From the NCBI GenBank assembly GCA_034190875.2, contig CM067354.1:48785408-48849407 (forward strand): a stretch of 64,000 nt of DNA, written 5' to 3'. The position numbers and the translations under genes are program-made. Positions within the stretch are counted from its first letter, which is position 1, and the number at the start of each line of letters is the position of its first letter. Positions 10,803 to 22,690 of the stretch are shown piece after piece. This DNA is from Urechis unicinctus (lineage: Eukaryota; Annelida; Polychaeta; Xenopneusta; Urechidae). The notes beneath the pieces were generated by a model that was given only the letters and a program-made list of their open reading frames with translations, was not told where the DNA came from and ran no database searches.

Positions 10803-12475
10803 TCATCCATGAAACGCCAGTTTCACTTGTTTTGTTGCAGCCGGCGAAGCGGACACTTCGCCTCGTTCACTCCCATTGACCTTTGACCTACTTTTGGCAG
10901 TCAAATGACCTTTTGCTTTCTTTTTCGTCTTTCTCTCTCTGGGTACTTTTACCCTTGAGGTGTCAGAATGCTGCATAGCTAGTCCATCGTTGTCTGGTAA
11001 TTCGCTCGGTTTTGAATCAGATTTTTTGAAATCATCAGAGATGTCTGAAGCAAAACCAGGATCCGACAGCGCCCACGATTTCGATGGAGATTGGTTCAAA
11101 TTGTCATAAGTGTCTAATGTAGAAACAGGGTTTGACAACGCCTCTGATTTCATAACAGATGTACTGAAATCTTCCGGGATGTTGAACTTGTCATCAGTTA
11201 TCACGGTGACGCCACTGTCACTATCACAGCTTCCTCGGATGTAATGATCCGGGGTGATGAGACAGGGATCCGGCGTCACAGCCCGTATACGGTACCTCTT
11301 GCTAAACGCGATTTCCAACGTGAAGATGATACCGCAAACGAGGAGACACATGCCCAGGAGAATAAGGGGTCCTTGTACGTCCCAGAACGTGGCCGGCTTC
11401 GTCAGACTGACACTAGCCACGCACCGCCCAGCACCGTACACAAAATAACGCGCTCTCCACATCGAAAAGAATCCCGTCTCATGGAACTGCAAAATTCTGC
11501 AACAAAGTACACAATAATAGTCAGAAATACTAACCATATTTCCCCTTTCGTTAAATTTGCATATATATCCTAAAAAAAATACCAATTTGACTTTTTAATT
11601 GTTTTAATTGTTACCTCTCCGAGAAAAGTTTTGTATAAGCAGATCCCTCAGGCAGACCGACCCCGTATTGTGTCAGCCAGATGTTCTGTTCTAACTGGTT
11701 GAGTTTGCCGCAGTAATTCCTCACAGCAACGTCCAGGGTCGTCTTATCAGCCAGAAACGCGTAGCCTTCGTTGAGAACTTTGTCGATGTGGACATTCGGG
11801 TCTCGATCGAGAACCTCGCTGTCAGTCTCGTTAAATCGCATGATTTCGTGCCACATCTCGCGATACAACGAGTCGTTGGCTTCCTAGGTCAAAGGAGAAA
11901 AGAGATGTTATATAATTTGAATATGACAATATTGATTTTAATTCATGTCGCACCGAGATATTGATGACAGTGATGTGAAAGAACGCCTAGTACGCATGAA
12001 TCAGCGTTCCTAGTTTATTCACTGTTATTTGAAAAACGAATCGCATACGGGATTAGAGTTAAGAGAAATTTCGTCCTACGCAGCGCTGTTTCAAAAACCA
12101 CGTTCCTCTTATAAGATTCAGTAACCAAAAAATTAAGAAACACACAATCTAGCGACCTATCGTCAACAAGTCTAGTCAGCATCGCTTGTAAAGGCAGATA
12201 GACACACCTTCAGAATGCTCTCCATCACGGTACCCCCCACGAAACCATATTTCACCATCTTGGAGTGGACCATTTCGTCAACAGTTGAGAATGGCTTGAA
12301 GTCTATACTGACAGTGAGGAAAGCGATCAGGTTGCCGGTGTACGTAGCGACGATAGCTACAGAGAAGATCCACCAGAAGCCAGTGATGAACCGAGCTGAG
12401 AGGGAGCGTGGTTGATGGACCGCACCTGGGGGACGAGGATATCATCAAAAGATATATATATATATATACATATAC

Positions 12476-12561
<86 letters not shown>

Positions 12562-12582
12562 GTGTGTGTGTGTGTATATATG

Positions 12583-12635
<53 letters not shown>

Positions 12636-12746
12636 ATATATATATATATATATGTGTGTATATATAGGTGTGTGTGTGTGTGTATATATGTAAATATATA
12701 ATATATATATACTATATATATATATCTCTTTATCTATAGATTTCTA

Positions 12747-12784
<38 letters not shown>

Positions 12785-12839
12785 ATATATATATCTATAT
12801 GTGTGTGTGTGTGTGTCTATGTCCCTATATATATCTATA

Positions 12840-12880
<41 letters not shown>

Positions 12881-14313
12881 ATATATATCTATATCTCTAT
12901 CTATATATCTTATATATCTCTCTTTATATATATATTTATATATATGAATGGGTTTTTTTTACTTACAATAACAATGGTTGCTATTGCTACAGTGATACAA
13001 CCAAACCTACCTTGTTGACATAAGGAGCCGTAGGTGAACATCAGCGAGGCAGAGTACGCGCCTAATCCAGTAGTCTGTTCTTCGGTGTTGTAATAGGGAC
13101 TCCAGCGAGTGACAAGGCACACGCAAAGCGCCGTTATTAACATGGACGACGCAATTCCCAACCACACTAACCAACGAAAGGGCTCCATGAAAAGACGCCA
13201 TTTCATGGAAGCTGGGTCGATTCGTTTGTAGAGTACTGCATACTGGTCGACGTGGAAGGGGTAGGTGAAATCGATGACGTTCTCGCGGTCATGTGATATA
13301 GAGATGGGAGCCAAAACAAAGTCGACCTCCTGGTGCGGTCATATACAACAGACTATATCATAAGAGTGATACAAAGACAGCTTTATGAATAGCAGAGGTC
13401 ACAGGCACTCGAGTCATGAAACGCCTCTTCTCTCTGGCTTGTAATGTATTAAGACTGCTCTATGACTCGAGTGCCTGTGGTGTAGGTGATTATATCAACA
13501 GAAGTGTATAAAGATGACATGAGGATGACAGGATGCAAAGGGTGACTGGAAAACAGAAGTGATGACGTAGTAGCTGAATCGGCAGCAGCAGAAGTAGGAG
13601 TATGAAGAGCGGTGATGGTACTACTACTGGTAGTGGTACTGATAGTGGAACTGATAGCGATAGTGGTAGAGGTACCAGTACTGGTAATGGTACTTGAATG
13701 GGTACTGGCAGTGGTACTGGCTGTGGTACATGTTAGTGGCATTGGTACATGTAGTGGTATTGTTATTGGAACTGGTAGTGGTATTCGTACTGTTAAAAGT
13801 ACTGGTAGTGGTATTAGTAGTAGTATTGGTACTCATATTGGTAGTGGTACTGGTACTCATATTGGTAGTGGTACTCATATTGGTAGTGGTACTCATATTG
13901 GTAGTAATACTGGTACTGATATTGATATTTACTTGTAGTGGCAGAGGTGATGGTGATTGTAGCGGTAAAATTGATTGTGGTACTGATAGTGGTACAGAAG
14001 GTGTGAATGACAACGTTACTTGTAGTGATACAGGTGGTAGCATTGGTAGTGGTACTGGCAATGGTAGTATAGTCCCTGCAGATGTAGCACAAATAACATT
14101 AGTGGTGGCAATAGAAGTAGTATTGCTAGTAGAAGTAGTAGTTATCGTTGTAGTAGAAGTTGTAATAGTAGTTGTAGTTGCAGTTGTAGTAGTAGTTACA
14201 AAGATTTGAGTAGAAATAGTGATGGTAGTAGTAGCAAAAGAAGTAGTAGAAGTAGAGTAAAAAGTAGTTGTGGTAGTAATAATAGTAGGAGTAGAAGTAG
14301 TAGTAGATGTGTG

Positions 14314-14345
<32 letters not shown>

Positions 14346-14738
14346 TGTATCTGTTGAAGTACTATCTGCAGTATTGGATAACAGGTAGATGATGATACTG
14401 ACCCCTCTAGTGACCATGCCTATAAGACCGGTCCAGCGATCCTCCATGGACGCATACACCCCCATCTCCTCATCCGCGGCCGCCCTCAGCTCGTACCTAC
14501 ACGTCACACCGCAATTGCCAGTGTACACTTTCATGTTACATTTACATGTGGTGTAAATAAGCGTGGCATGCTACGATCAAATTCAATCATGAATTGCCAG
14601 TAGCGTCCCCCAACAATGGTAACCCGCAATGTTGTAAAAAAAATAACACCCACTACCACCCCCAATCACCCCCCCCACCCCCCCCACCCCCCCCCCCCCC
14701 CACCCCCACCCACACACCACACACCACACCCCCCCCCA

Positions 14739-14773
<35 letters not shown>

Positions 14774-17700
14774 CCACTCCCAAGTTTGCTTTTCAGAGGC
14801 GCTAGTGAACTTACGTGAAGTTCAGTTCATTAGCTATCGCGCTAAGAAAATCCATGAGGAAGCCGGACATGGTCAGAGTGCCGTTGTCCATCACCAGGCT
14901 GTAGGGATCCCGCTGTCAACCAACAGCCGGGTCACGTACGTCATATACGTCATACAACGAGTCCCCTCGGATAATATCACTGTATGACATGGGTAGGAAG
15001 TGACATATACCCACGTGCAGAACTCCAACTGTAAGCTGTTTTCCGTTGAAGCCGAATGACTGACACGGGAATAAGCGGTCTCCCACCACGTTAAGTTCAC
15101 CGCCAGGTGTCCAGTACCCGACTGACCGGGATCCTGATGACGTCATAGCGTATACGTCATACAGCCGGGCGTTTGATTCACTGCCCTGGATAACCCAGTA
15201 CGCTCATTTCACGTATTCAATCTATTTACCAGCAAGTTAACTCGGAATTTAATTTACAGGAGACTTTGTTTGTCGTTTATGATTGTGGATTATGTAAATC
15301 ATAAGAATAGTATGCTCCATTCTGTGAAATACCTGCATGACGTCTATACTTCCAACGGAGCCTCCTGATGTGTAATAGCTGAGGCCAAAGCTAATATTGG
15401 CTATGATGTTGGTAAGGTGAGGGAGGGAGTTCGCAATAAACCCAAGAGCTGTATCCACTTCCGGGTGGGGCAAAATGACATCCACGTTACGTAGTGATGT
15501 AGTTAGCGTCGCCAGGGAAACGAGATGCTCAGGATTATCCAGCACCAGCAGCCACTGAGAGAGGTGCGAGATGTAACCTTGGCGACGAAGCGCGGTATCC
15601 GCGGGTGATACCTAACATTAAATGGAAGTGCTGGTTGGAAAGTACGAATATTGCTGTTAAAAACTGCCAATGGACTGGCAATATCAGCATTGTCATGATA
15701 TCTCAAAAATTACATTACATATCAACAGTCACTTAATATATCAACAATCAACAATATTTTGATATATCAAACGTGGCACACACTAAAGGCTGCCAAAATG
15801 CCAATAAATGAGCTACTGTTCAGCAGCCCGTTTACCTGCCATAAGAACGCAACATTGATCGTAACCCACTTGGTTTAAAAGATGACGCGTTGTGTTGATA
15901 TCCGTAAGTATCAGGAATGCGATGGCCCCCTCGGACGGCTGAGTGAGTTCTTCCAGTAAGGGTAAGAGCGATGTGCGGAGGTTGACTCGAGTGTGAGTCC
16001 ACTGTACAGAATAATACAAACCTTCCAACTCACTCAGGACATGCTCTACAACACACAAACGATTCTGGTTCTAGAGGGGGATTGTTACGTCGACACCCAT
16101 TTTCCTAAATCAAATCAACTTGACATGTATGAATAAATTAATGAGCATGTCATTTATAAATGACCATACATGTCTAAAACACGCAGGACGAATCGGAGGA
16201 TCTAGATGATGGTTTCAATGCAGATTGTTTTACCAATCGTTTATTTTTTTAAAGTGGAAAAAGTCGCCATCAAGATTATTAATATAACTCATCCAGGACC
16301 AAATTAACAAGACGTTCAGCTCACCATACTCAGTACTGTACAGGGCAATGACCTCTGTCCAGCCGGCGGTGTGGATGAAGTCGACCAGGGCAGAGGGGAG
16401 GGCGTGGGCGGATGTGACCGGGTAGGGAGGCTGGGTACAGGGGGATGGCGTGAGGGCGAGTGCAGACCCCGCCTGACTGGGCTCGTCTCCGGCCAACAGG
16501 TACAGAGAAGAGCAGTGCTTGACCACTACAACGGTCAAGTTGTGATTTTCCTTCGCCGCATTCGCTGCAATAAACGTAAAAAAAAACACGAGGCTTTTCT
16601 TATCATAATGATTGGCATCATAATGATAAGCTCGAACCGTTTTATTTCTTATTTGAATTCTAAACCAGTAATGCTTGACCTCTATTAGGGTCGAGGTACG
16701 ATTCTCTCTCGTTGCATTTGCTGAGATAAAACAGGAAACGTTAAAGAACATAAGGCCATGGAAAAATTAATTGATATTTATCGATAGAGCGATAGAGGTA
16801 AATTTACTATCATAACGTAATCCTTGCACGAGCCTTGATTTCCCTTTCGAATTCCTAACCAGTAAGACTCTATAAAATGATTCACCGATTTGTTGCATGA
16901 GGGAGAAAATGATTTACCGATTCGTTGTGTGAGGAAGGTATTGGTGAAGTCGACAGGTTGGACTGATGTCGTCAGCCAAGGCGACCCTATTGAGTCCGTC
17001 CAGTTTGATAAGAGGTCCTCGATATCATCAATGCGACTTCCCACGTCGATGTCAACAACGAAACCTAAACATCAATTACTATGGTGGTGATATTGGTTAG
17101 CGGTACAGTGGCAAATAACAGAGAAAGTGGGTGGGGGGCATTTGGATGTAACGTTATTTTCAACAACGAGGTGATGCGATGAGGATGATTGTGATGATTG
17201 TGATGATTGTGATGATAATTATGATTGAGTCTTTCAAATGCGCACTTGGCTAATGTAATATAGCTGAACCACCTCGTCGGGTGATTACTTTTATTGGAAA
17301 CTCGAACAAACGATGTCATTCTTGTTTCTGTTTGATTCAGACCAGGCGGTATTGATTGGGTATTGAACAGGTGAGTTTAAAAACCACTAGCCCCGCGGTA
17401 TATAAGCAAGTTGTGTCTCAACTTGACCAGGTAAATGTCTCGAAATCGAAGCAAAGAGCTTACAGCTTAATGACTAATCTGCAAGTAATTCCAGCCTTCG
17501 CATCGTCAGACGACACTGCCGTCAAATCAACAAAGGCACACGGCCTGACGTTGATGAAATGAGAGCATCTAAACGGTCGAGGCGAACATGCCCCTAAATA
17601 AACATATGTTAAGACGACAAGCAACGTGCTGCACACAGGGGGTTTGTTCACATATTTTGTCGAGAGTGAACCCTCGTAGCGTCGCTTTAAGCTCTTCAAT

Positions 17701-18674
17701 CTGGCGTCCAATTCCTCGTTGCTTGCTGTCATTACGTTGTTGTTACCTGACAACGGTACTGATGGCCTCCATCATAACGGCCTGTTCGCGGCAGAAAGGT
17801 TGTGAAAGTGTGACGTCACATCACGGACCGCGGATCTTTCTGGCCTTTTCGAATGGGATAAATATCCACTTAACATGGTTATTTGGATAATTACAGAAGC
17901 TATAGCACTAGGATGATTAAAAGACAAAATGCAGAGTTCCGTGACGACAGGGACCTCTTGTTGTTGGAGCCAGTTTGGTTATTGTGCACAACGCGATGTT
18001 GGATGGGACTATTAACTACGCTACTTTGCAGCCTCATTGGTCGATGGCAACGACTGACAAATTACCATACTAAGTCATAAAACATCCCTCTTCTCTGGTT
18101 TCTAATAAAGGGGCGTTTTATGACTCGAGTGCCTGTGATGTTGAGTACCCACAGCAGCTGTTACAGTTATTGATTTTTGCATCCATTATACAATCAGGAA
18201 GTCAGGGTATTACTTTGTTAATGCAACAGCTATGCTATGGCGTGAGGGTTATGTTCGCTTAGTCAGCATAATGACAGTAAGTCTTCGACAATGATAGGAA
18301 GGCTGTTCAGGAAGTGATCATTGTCTGGCTGGCTATCACTAAGGCTTTTGACTGCAGTTCTGTTCACTGCTGTTCACTGTCTAATTAACCGATGTCTCGC
18401 CGCAGTGCTGATTATCAACTGATTATCATCGCTATAATTGCCAATGGTACCGGTTATGTAATGTGTGAACATAGGGAAACATATGTTCAGCTGATGTAAT
18501 GTACTATATAATTAACTAAATAAAGGTCTTCGGCAAAATAAAGCACAATGCGATCTTACCGATACTGATTTGCACCGATGACGTCCTCACAATACACAGC
18601 AAGGTCGCCAGACTAACTTGAAGCCACGTGATTGCCACGTGACTGGCAGCTCCACCAATCCTAGACGGTTGCAT
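10803..18674 (-). CDS. ionotropic glutamate receptor (variant AMPA/kainate/IR-like)
   Basis: Twelve exons, in gene order: 18560-18674, 16918-17064, 16325-16564, 15870-16045, 15333-15611, 15015-15185, 14815-14912, 14403-14496, 13011-13329, 12208-12425, 11615-11883, 10803-11496. They total 2820 nt, 939 aa, with all phases agreeing. Layout: signal peptide 1-31; amino-terminal domain to about 340; S1 about 370-490 ([34 protein letters not shown]); M1 493-515; pore loop 531-545 ([11 protein letters not shown]); M3 562-585 ([12 protein letters not shown], variant of SYTANLAAF); S2 with GGT 611-612 and FLAD 662-665; M4 about 750-772; a basic 160-residue tail. Kept ligand contacts: Arg455, Thr612 and Asp665 (Glu in AMPA receptors, Asp in GluN1). 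Gln sits at the Q/R site, predicting calcium permeability. Cys677-Cys734 should form the S2 disulphide. It should be a plasma-membrane cation channel; the ligand is unproven. Exon 4/5 junction alternative: donor at 15835 with acceptor at 15578, same total length and frame. Confidence 0.9.
12440..12950. repeat. TA/GT microsatellite in receptor intron
   Basis: About 500 bases of (TA)n with interspersed (GT)n and TATC lie between the pore exon (13011-13329) and the M3 exon (12208-12425). They fill almost the whole 585-base intron. Long Tyr-Ile ORFs on both strands come from this tract and are not genes. Confidence 0.95.
13400..13485. repeat. hairpin element (CACAGGCACTCGAGTCAT arms)
   Basis: CACAGGCACTCGAGTCAT at about 13400 faces its inverted copy ATGACTCGAGTGCCTGTG at about 13464, with a roughly 45-base spacer. 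The same right arm with a related spacer occurs at 18070-18140 in intron 1 of the same gene. It looks like a short foldback MITE. Confidence 0.6.
13600..14345. repeat. degenerate GGTAGTGGTACT / GTAGTA tandem repeat
   Basis: About 750 bases of TGGTAGTGGTACT-like units grade into pure GTAGTA. They sit in the intron between the S1 exon 14403-14496 and the pore exon. The array starts about 60 bases beyond the donor of exon 14403-14496. The overlapping six-frame peptides are low-complexity artefacts. Confidence 0.9.
14636..14772. repeat. poly-C and CA tract
   Basis: Runs of C, CCCAC and then (CA)n lie in the short intron between receptor exons 14815-14912 and 14403-14496. Confidence 0.95.
16600..16720 (-). 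pseudogene. duplicated 5' part of receptor exon 3
   Basis: On the minus strand an acceptor-like TCTCAG (ending 16721) precedes CAAATGCAACGAGAGAGAAT, which encodes [18 protein letters not shown]. This resembles the true exon 3 start, [18 protein letters not shown], located exactly 156 bases further on (16564). The phase is the same (1) and the whole interval is open. The extra acceptor would add 52 residues in frame. A further partial copy of this intron/exon DNA (ACTGGTTAGGAATTCGAAAG) lies at about 16845-16885. It may be decay of an alternative exon or a live alternative acceptor. Confidence 0.5.
18070..18140. repeat. second copy of the CTCGAGTGCCTGTG hairpin element
   Basis: GTCATAAAACATCCC pairs with GGGGCGTTTTATGAC, followed by TCGAGTGCCTGTG. 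It shares arms and the TCTTCTCTGG-type spacer with 13400-13485, and lies in intron 1 of the same receptor gene. Confidence 0.55.
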
Positions 18675-20880
18675 CGCGCGAGAACGAGGCTTGATTTAGA
18701 TCCACTGGACGGGTAAAGAAGGATAGAGAGGATGTCGTCTGGTCATAGTGGAACCAAGATGAGGCTCAATCTGCAAGAGGGAACAAATGGTCATTGTTTT
18801 ATGTTTTATTCGGCATCTGCCACGTATGACATCGAAAACGCACAACGCGTTATCGTCACTGCGCTGCTTACTGATGGTAAAGTTTGTTTAAATATCGATG
18901 AATACGGTTGAATTAATTCAATTATCAATACTATTCTACTTGGTAGCATTCAGCAGCGTACATCGCTACACCAAGAAGCACTGTCGAAGCGCATTGCCAG
19001 ATGCGATGGTACCACACGGTAAAGCCAGTTAAGAGTATCTTCTGAAGTATGGCAAACACGAATAGATAAGACCCGATGAAGAAACAAAAATGGTACTCAA
19101 ATCAAACCCATTTCAATAATTTATTCTGGTGAAATTCATTACATTTATATAATATTATCTAAAATCAGCCACATGGTGCAATATGTCTTATAAAACCAAG
19201 AATCTTAGATGAATCAACCCTTTCGAATAATTCTGACGGGAACGATAATCCCACAAGGACATTCGCTGGCTTAATGAGTAGCCGAACAATGCCAGACATG
19301 GATTCGTCTCAATGGGTAGGTTCTGGATAGAAGGCACATCTAAATATCAAAGGATGGCAGCAAATTCCAGAAGAAAACCAATTAATTGCTTGATTTCAAC
19401 AGAACCTGTATCAAATAACCGAACGTCTGGTATCTATCAGAAATACAAGAGAAACAAAGACCGGACACTCAGACTGGAGAAAAATCTACTGCCAGAATTC
19501 TAAACCTCGTGGCAACTCAACCCTAATTGCCTACTTTTTGGGTCAAATGTCCACTTAACTTTTCCCTGCATAATAACATTGCATCGAAACATACATTGGG
19601 CATGCGTGGCAACTTTAATATGAATTCTAGCAAAACGTGCGTCTTTTTTAGGCGAATGTTGCCGACTTGGCAATTCGCCACGTTACATCCGACCCAATAA
19701 ACAAATATTCTTGAGTAGGTTGTCAAATACCTCTGCAATAAATACTATCGCTACTCGACAAAAACTACGCGTTGAGAATATGTTATGAGAAGAGCTGGGG
19801 AAGAGACCATATTGCCCTCACCACCGCTCAGTACTCCAAGTGGGGGTGTGGGTGTGAGGTGGGGTGGGGGGGGGGGAGAGGGTACAGATGTCAAAAAGTC
19901 CAGAAACACAAAACCACATCAATATAAGCAGCAACCACTCAATAGCACCCCGTGCATATTTACATGCACTCACGCTGACAATTGATCGCAACTAACTTAC
20001 ATACAAAACCACGCCGGATGACAATTTGCGTTGGAATACAAATCACATCAGCGAGAAATGCGTCTTATATGAATGCACCGTGGTCGAGAAACCCCTTTCA
20101 TTGAACCCCTAAAACATTACAGAGACGTGAAGGAATTGAGAGACGCTCATACAAACGACCTAGTGCGCTAGTCCCGACCTGGTGCCATGAACCCGCGAAA
20201 GTCTACGAGCGACTGGCAAAACCCCAAAGCATGAAAGCTGCAATCGCCTAGTAGTAAGTAAATACAGGTAAAATGTACAATGAAAGGAAATTTTTATCAA
20301 TTTATTTGCAAATGTATATTTATCCAGGTAGTTGGATAAATATTTGGAAATTACTGCGCAATAATGGCCGGCAGACTTACAAAGCAAACGAACAGTTTCT
20401 CATAAATGGTTCGTTATTGATTCCTACCATCTCTCTGGCTATGAATGAGAGCAAAAATATTACAGTGGATGAGGTAGCATATAATCATGCTGAGTCAGCA
20501 CATTGTTGTATGCCAACAAGCCTATCTCCGATCTGACGCCGCTAATGAACGGACCACGCTATGAAACTCATGCAAACGTCTGACACATGTGATGAATATT
20601 TAAGCATTTTAGGTATAGGAATTGTGTCTGGAATTTTTACCCTTGACATCGATGATATGCATATTCCAGTTATGTTTGTACACCAAGGGTCCAATCAATG
20701 TCAACGTGCGGCAAGCTGAACGAAAGCCCCGGCTGTCAGGCATTAATATGCTCCTCACACATATACTTATCCTATGTACAATGGGCGTTCCATCAACTCA
20801 ACTTACCGACATAGCACGTACGCGCAAGTCGAACGTTAAATTTACGACTTTTTTAAATAATCTATATAATTTGATGCATT
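18675..20880. other. receptor upstream region and intergenic DNA
   Basis: The 5' flank of the receptor starts here (reading leftward). Small ORFs up to 87 codons show no recognisable motifs or splice context. A G-rich patch (GGGGTGGGGGGGGGGAGAGGG) lies at about 19855-19885. No other gene is supported. Confidence 0.4.
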
Positions 20881-20884
20881 TAGT

Positions 20885-21520
20885 AGGGCTGATTCTTGAG
20901 AGGTTGATAGGGAAGGGAAATAATGGGAAAGAGAGTGTGGGGCGGGGGAGGGGAAGGGGAGGAAGGGAAAGAGTGTGTGGACGGCGGAGGGTTTGGATGG
21001 GAAAGAGTGTGTCGGGCGGGGGGGGAAGGGGATATGGTAAACAGTGTGTGGGCAGGGGATGGGAGGGAGAAGATGGGAAAGAGTGCGTGGGGCGGGGGAG
21101 GGGAAGGGGAGGAAGGGAAAGAGTGTGTGGACGGGGGAGGGTTTGGATGGGAAAGAGTGTGTCGGGCGGGGGAGGGGAAGGGGATATGGTAAAGAGTGTG
21201 TGGGCGGGGGGGATGGGCGGAGAGAAAATGGGAAAGAGTGTGTGTGGGGGGGGGAGGGGGAGATGGGAAAGAGTGTGTGGGGCGGGGGATGGGCGGGAGA
21301 AGATGGGAAAGAGTGTGTGGGGGGGGGGGGAGGGAGAGGGAAAGGAAAGGAGGAAAAAGAGTGTGTGGGGCGGGGGAGGGGAAGGGGGGAAGGGAAAGAG
21401 TGTGTGGGGGCGGGGGAGGGGAGGAGAAGATAGGAAAGAGTGTGTGGCGAGGGGGAGGGGAAGGGAAAGGAGGGGAAAGAGTGTGTGGCGCGGGGGATGG
21501 GAGGGAGAGGATGGGTACAA
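20885..21520. repeat. G-rich minisatellite (GGGAAAGAGTGTGTGG units)
   Basis: About 630 bases of units built from ATGGGAAAGAGTGTGTGG and GCGGGGGAGGGGAAGG, roughly 40 bases each, show a higher-order repeat of about 145 bases (20930-21060 versus 21075-21190). All G-runs lie on the plus strand. It has strong G-quadruplex potential. Long Gly/Arg-rich ORFs (+) and Pro/Ser-rich ORFs (-) across it are repeat artefacts. Confidence 0.9.
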
Positions 21521-22510
21521 GAGGGAATAAGCTAGCGATAATTAATACAAATAATGAAAGGGATGGAAAATAGCAGGAACAGGGGGAAAAAGACCGGAAA
21601 AGGCGGGAAGTTGGGAAAGGGAGATGCGCATTATCAGAGGTGGAGGGGAGTGGAGGGGAGAGGTGCAGAGTAGATAGCGGTGGATGGCGGCAGCTGGTAG
21701 TGGTTTCGGAAAAGGTACGTGAAGATGCAGGGGGCTAGATAAAGAAATCAGGTAAGATTTAGAGAAAGAAACATTTAGCATTTAATAGATGAGGATGTCA
21801 AAAGGCCAAAAGAAGGAAGAAACCAACATGAACCGAACAAAATAACACTATTCAAATTCAGTTTATTCGCTCTAAAGCTTTAGTGAAATTATTATAATTT
21901 TGATGAAAACAAATTGGCAAGTTAAATTATGACTTGCTAACCCTAGACAGGAACATCTTTAAATCGCTTCTTCAAATCCCGTAAAGATATCTAAATTTCA
22001 AATTACTCACTTTGATTAAAGCAACGTCAACAGGTCACGGTAAAGTCGAATATGAATAATTCCCCCGAGACAACTGAATGTGCCATCTCCTTTTGGGTTC
22101 CGGTTGAACTATCCAAAGCGGCCAGACAGGCTACATGCTATATCCAACATGGCGTCTTATTGGGCCCAGCTGCGGACAATATGCCATGCGTGACTGGCAA
22201 ATGGGTTACCCATGATGCAACGCGCAGCATCAGGTGTGTTCGCGGAAGACGACGAGACGAAGTGACTCGATGTTGTACATGTATCTAAGCGACCTTTGTC
22301 ATGGTAATAGCAGCTTCACCCTATTGACGTGATGCGATTGCGATCCCTCTGTCGCATCTCGGTTGTCGTGGAGTAACCAGGGCTCCGCGGTAACCTATTG
22401 ATCTTTGGCTTAACACGAACAAATCCTCGCCATGGTCGAAAAGTTTACCCTGAATGTAGTTAGCTTTGCTTGTGTACTGATGGGGTTGTTTGTTCGTGGA
22501 TGTGAAAAGA
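21521..22510. other. no gene seen
   Basis: G/A-rich DNA continues from the minisatellite to about 21780, then ordinary AT-rich DNA. A 78-codon ORF at 22052-22288 has no supporting features. Confidence 0.35.
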
Positions 22511-22513
22511 AGA

Positions 22514-22547
22514 TGGTGATGATGATAATGGTGTTATGATGATGATG

Positions 22548-22608
<61 letters not shown>

Positions 22609-22690
22609 GATGATGAAGAGAAATATGATAATGATGATGATGTGATGATGATGATGATGATGACAGTGATGATGTTGATGAAGATAGTCA
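22514..22690. repeat. (GAT)n microsatellite
   Basis: GATGAT runs with a few interruptions extend over about 175 bases. His-, Ser- and Ile-rich ORFs on the minus strand derive from it. Confidence 0.95.

Noticed and set aside
12357..12701. Tyr/Ile-rich ORFs in TA repeats (also at 24131, 28896, 35890 and 42175)
   Set aside because: Pure microsatellite translation.
13612..14209. Val/Thr/Ser-rich ORFs over the GGTAGT array
   Set aside because: Degenerate tandem repeat inside a receptor intron.
14916..15146. reading the exon at 15015-15185 in the [14 protein letters not shown] frame
   Set aside because: That frame breaks the S1 start; the frame ending LTVGVLH joins RDPYSLVM in phase and matches receptor architecture.
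17460..17753. 97-codon minus ORF as a receptor N-terminal exon
   Set aside because: Exon 1 at 18560-18674 joins exon 2 at 17064 in phase with a signal peptide; the ORF lies in that intron without fitting splice sites.
20622..21530. 302-codon Gly/Arg-rich plus ORF and 240-codon Pro-rich minus ORF
   Set aside because: Both are produced by the G-rich minisatellite; no splice sites, domain or non-repeat coding signal.
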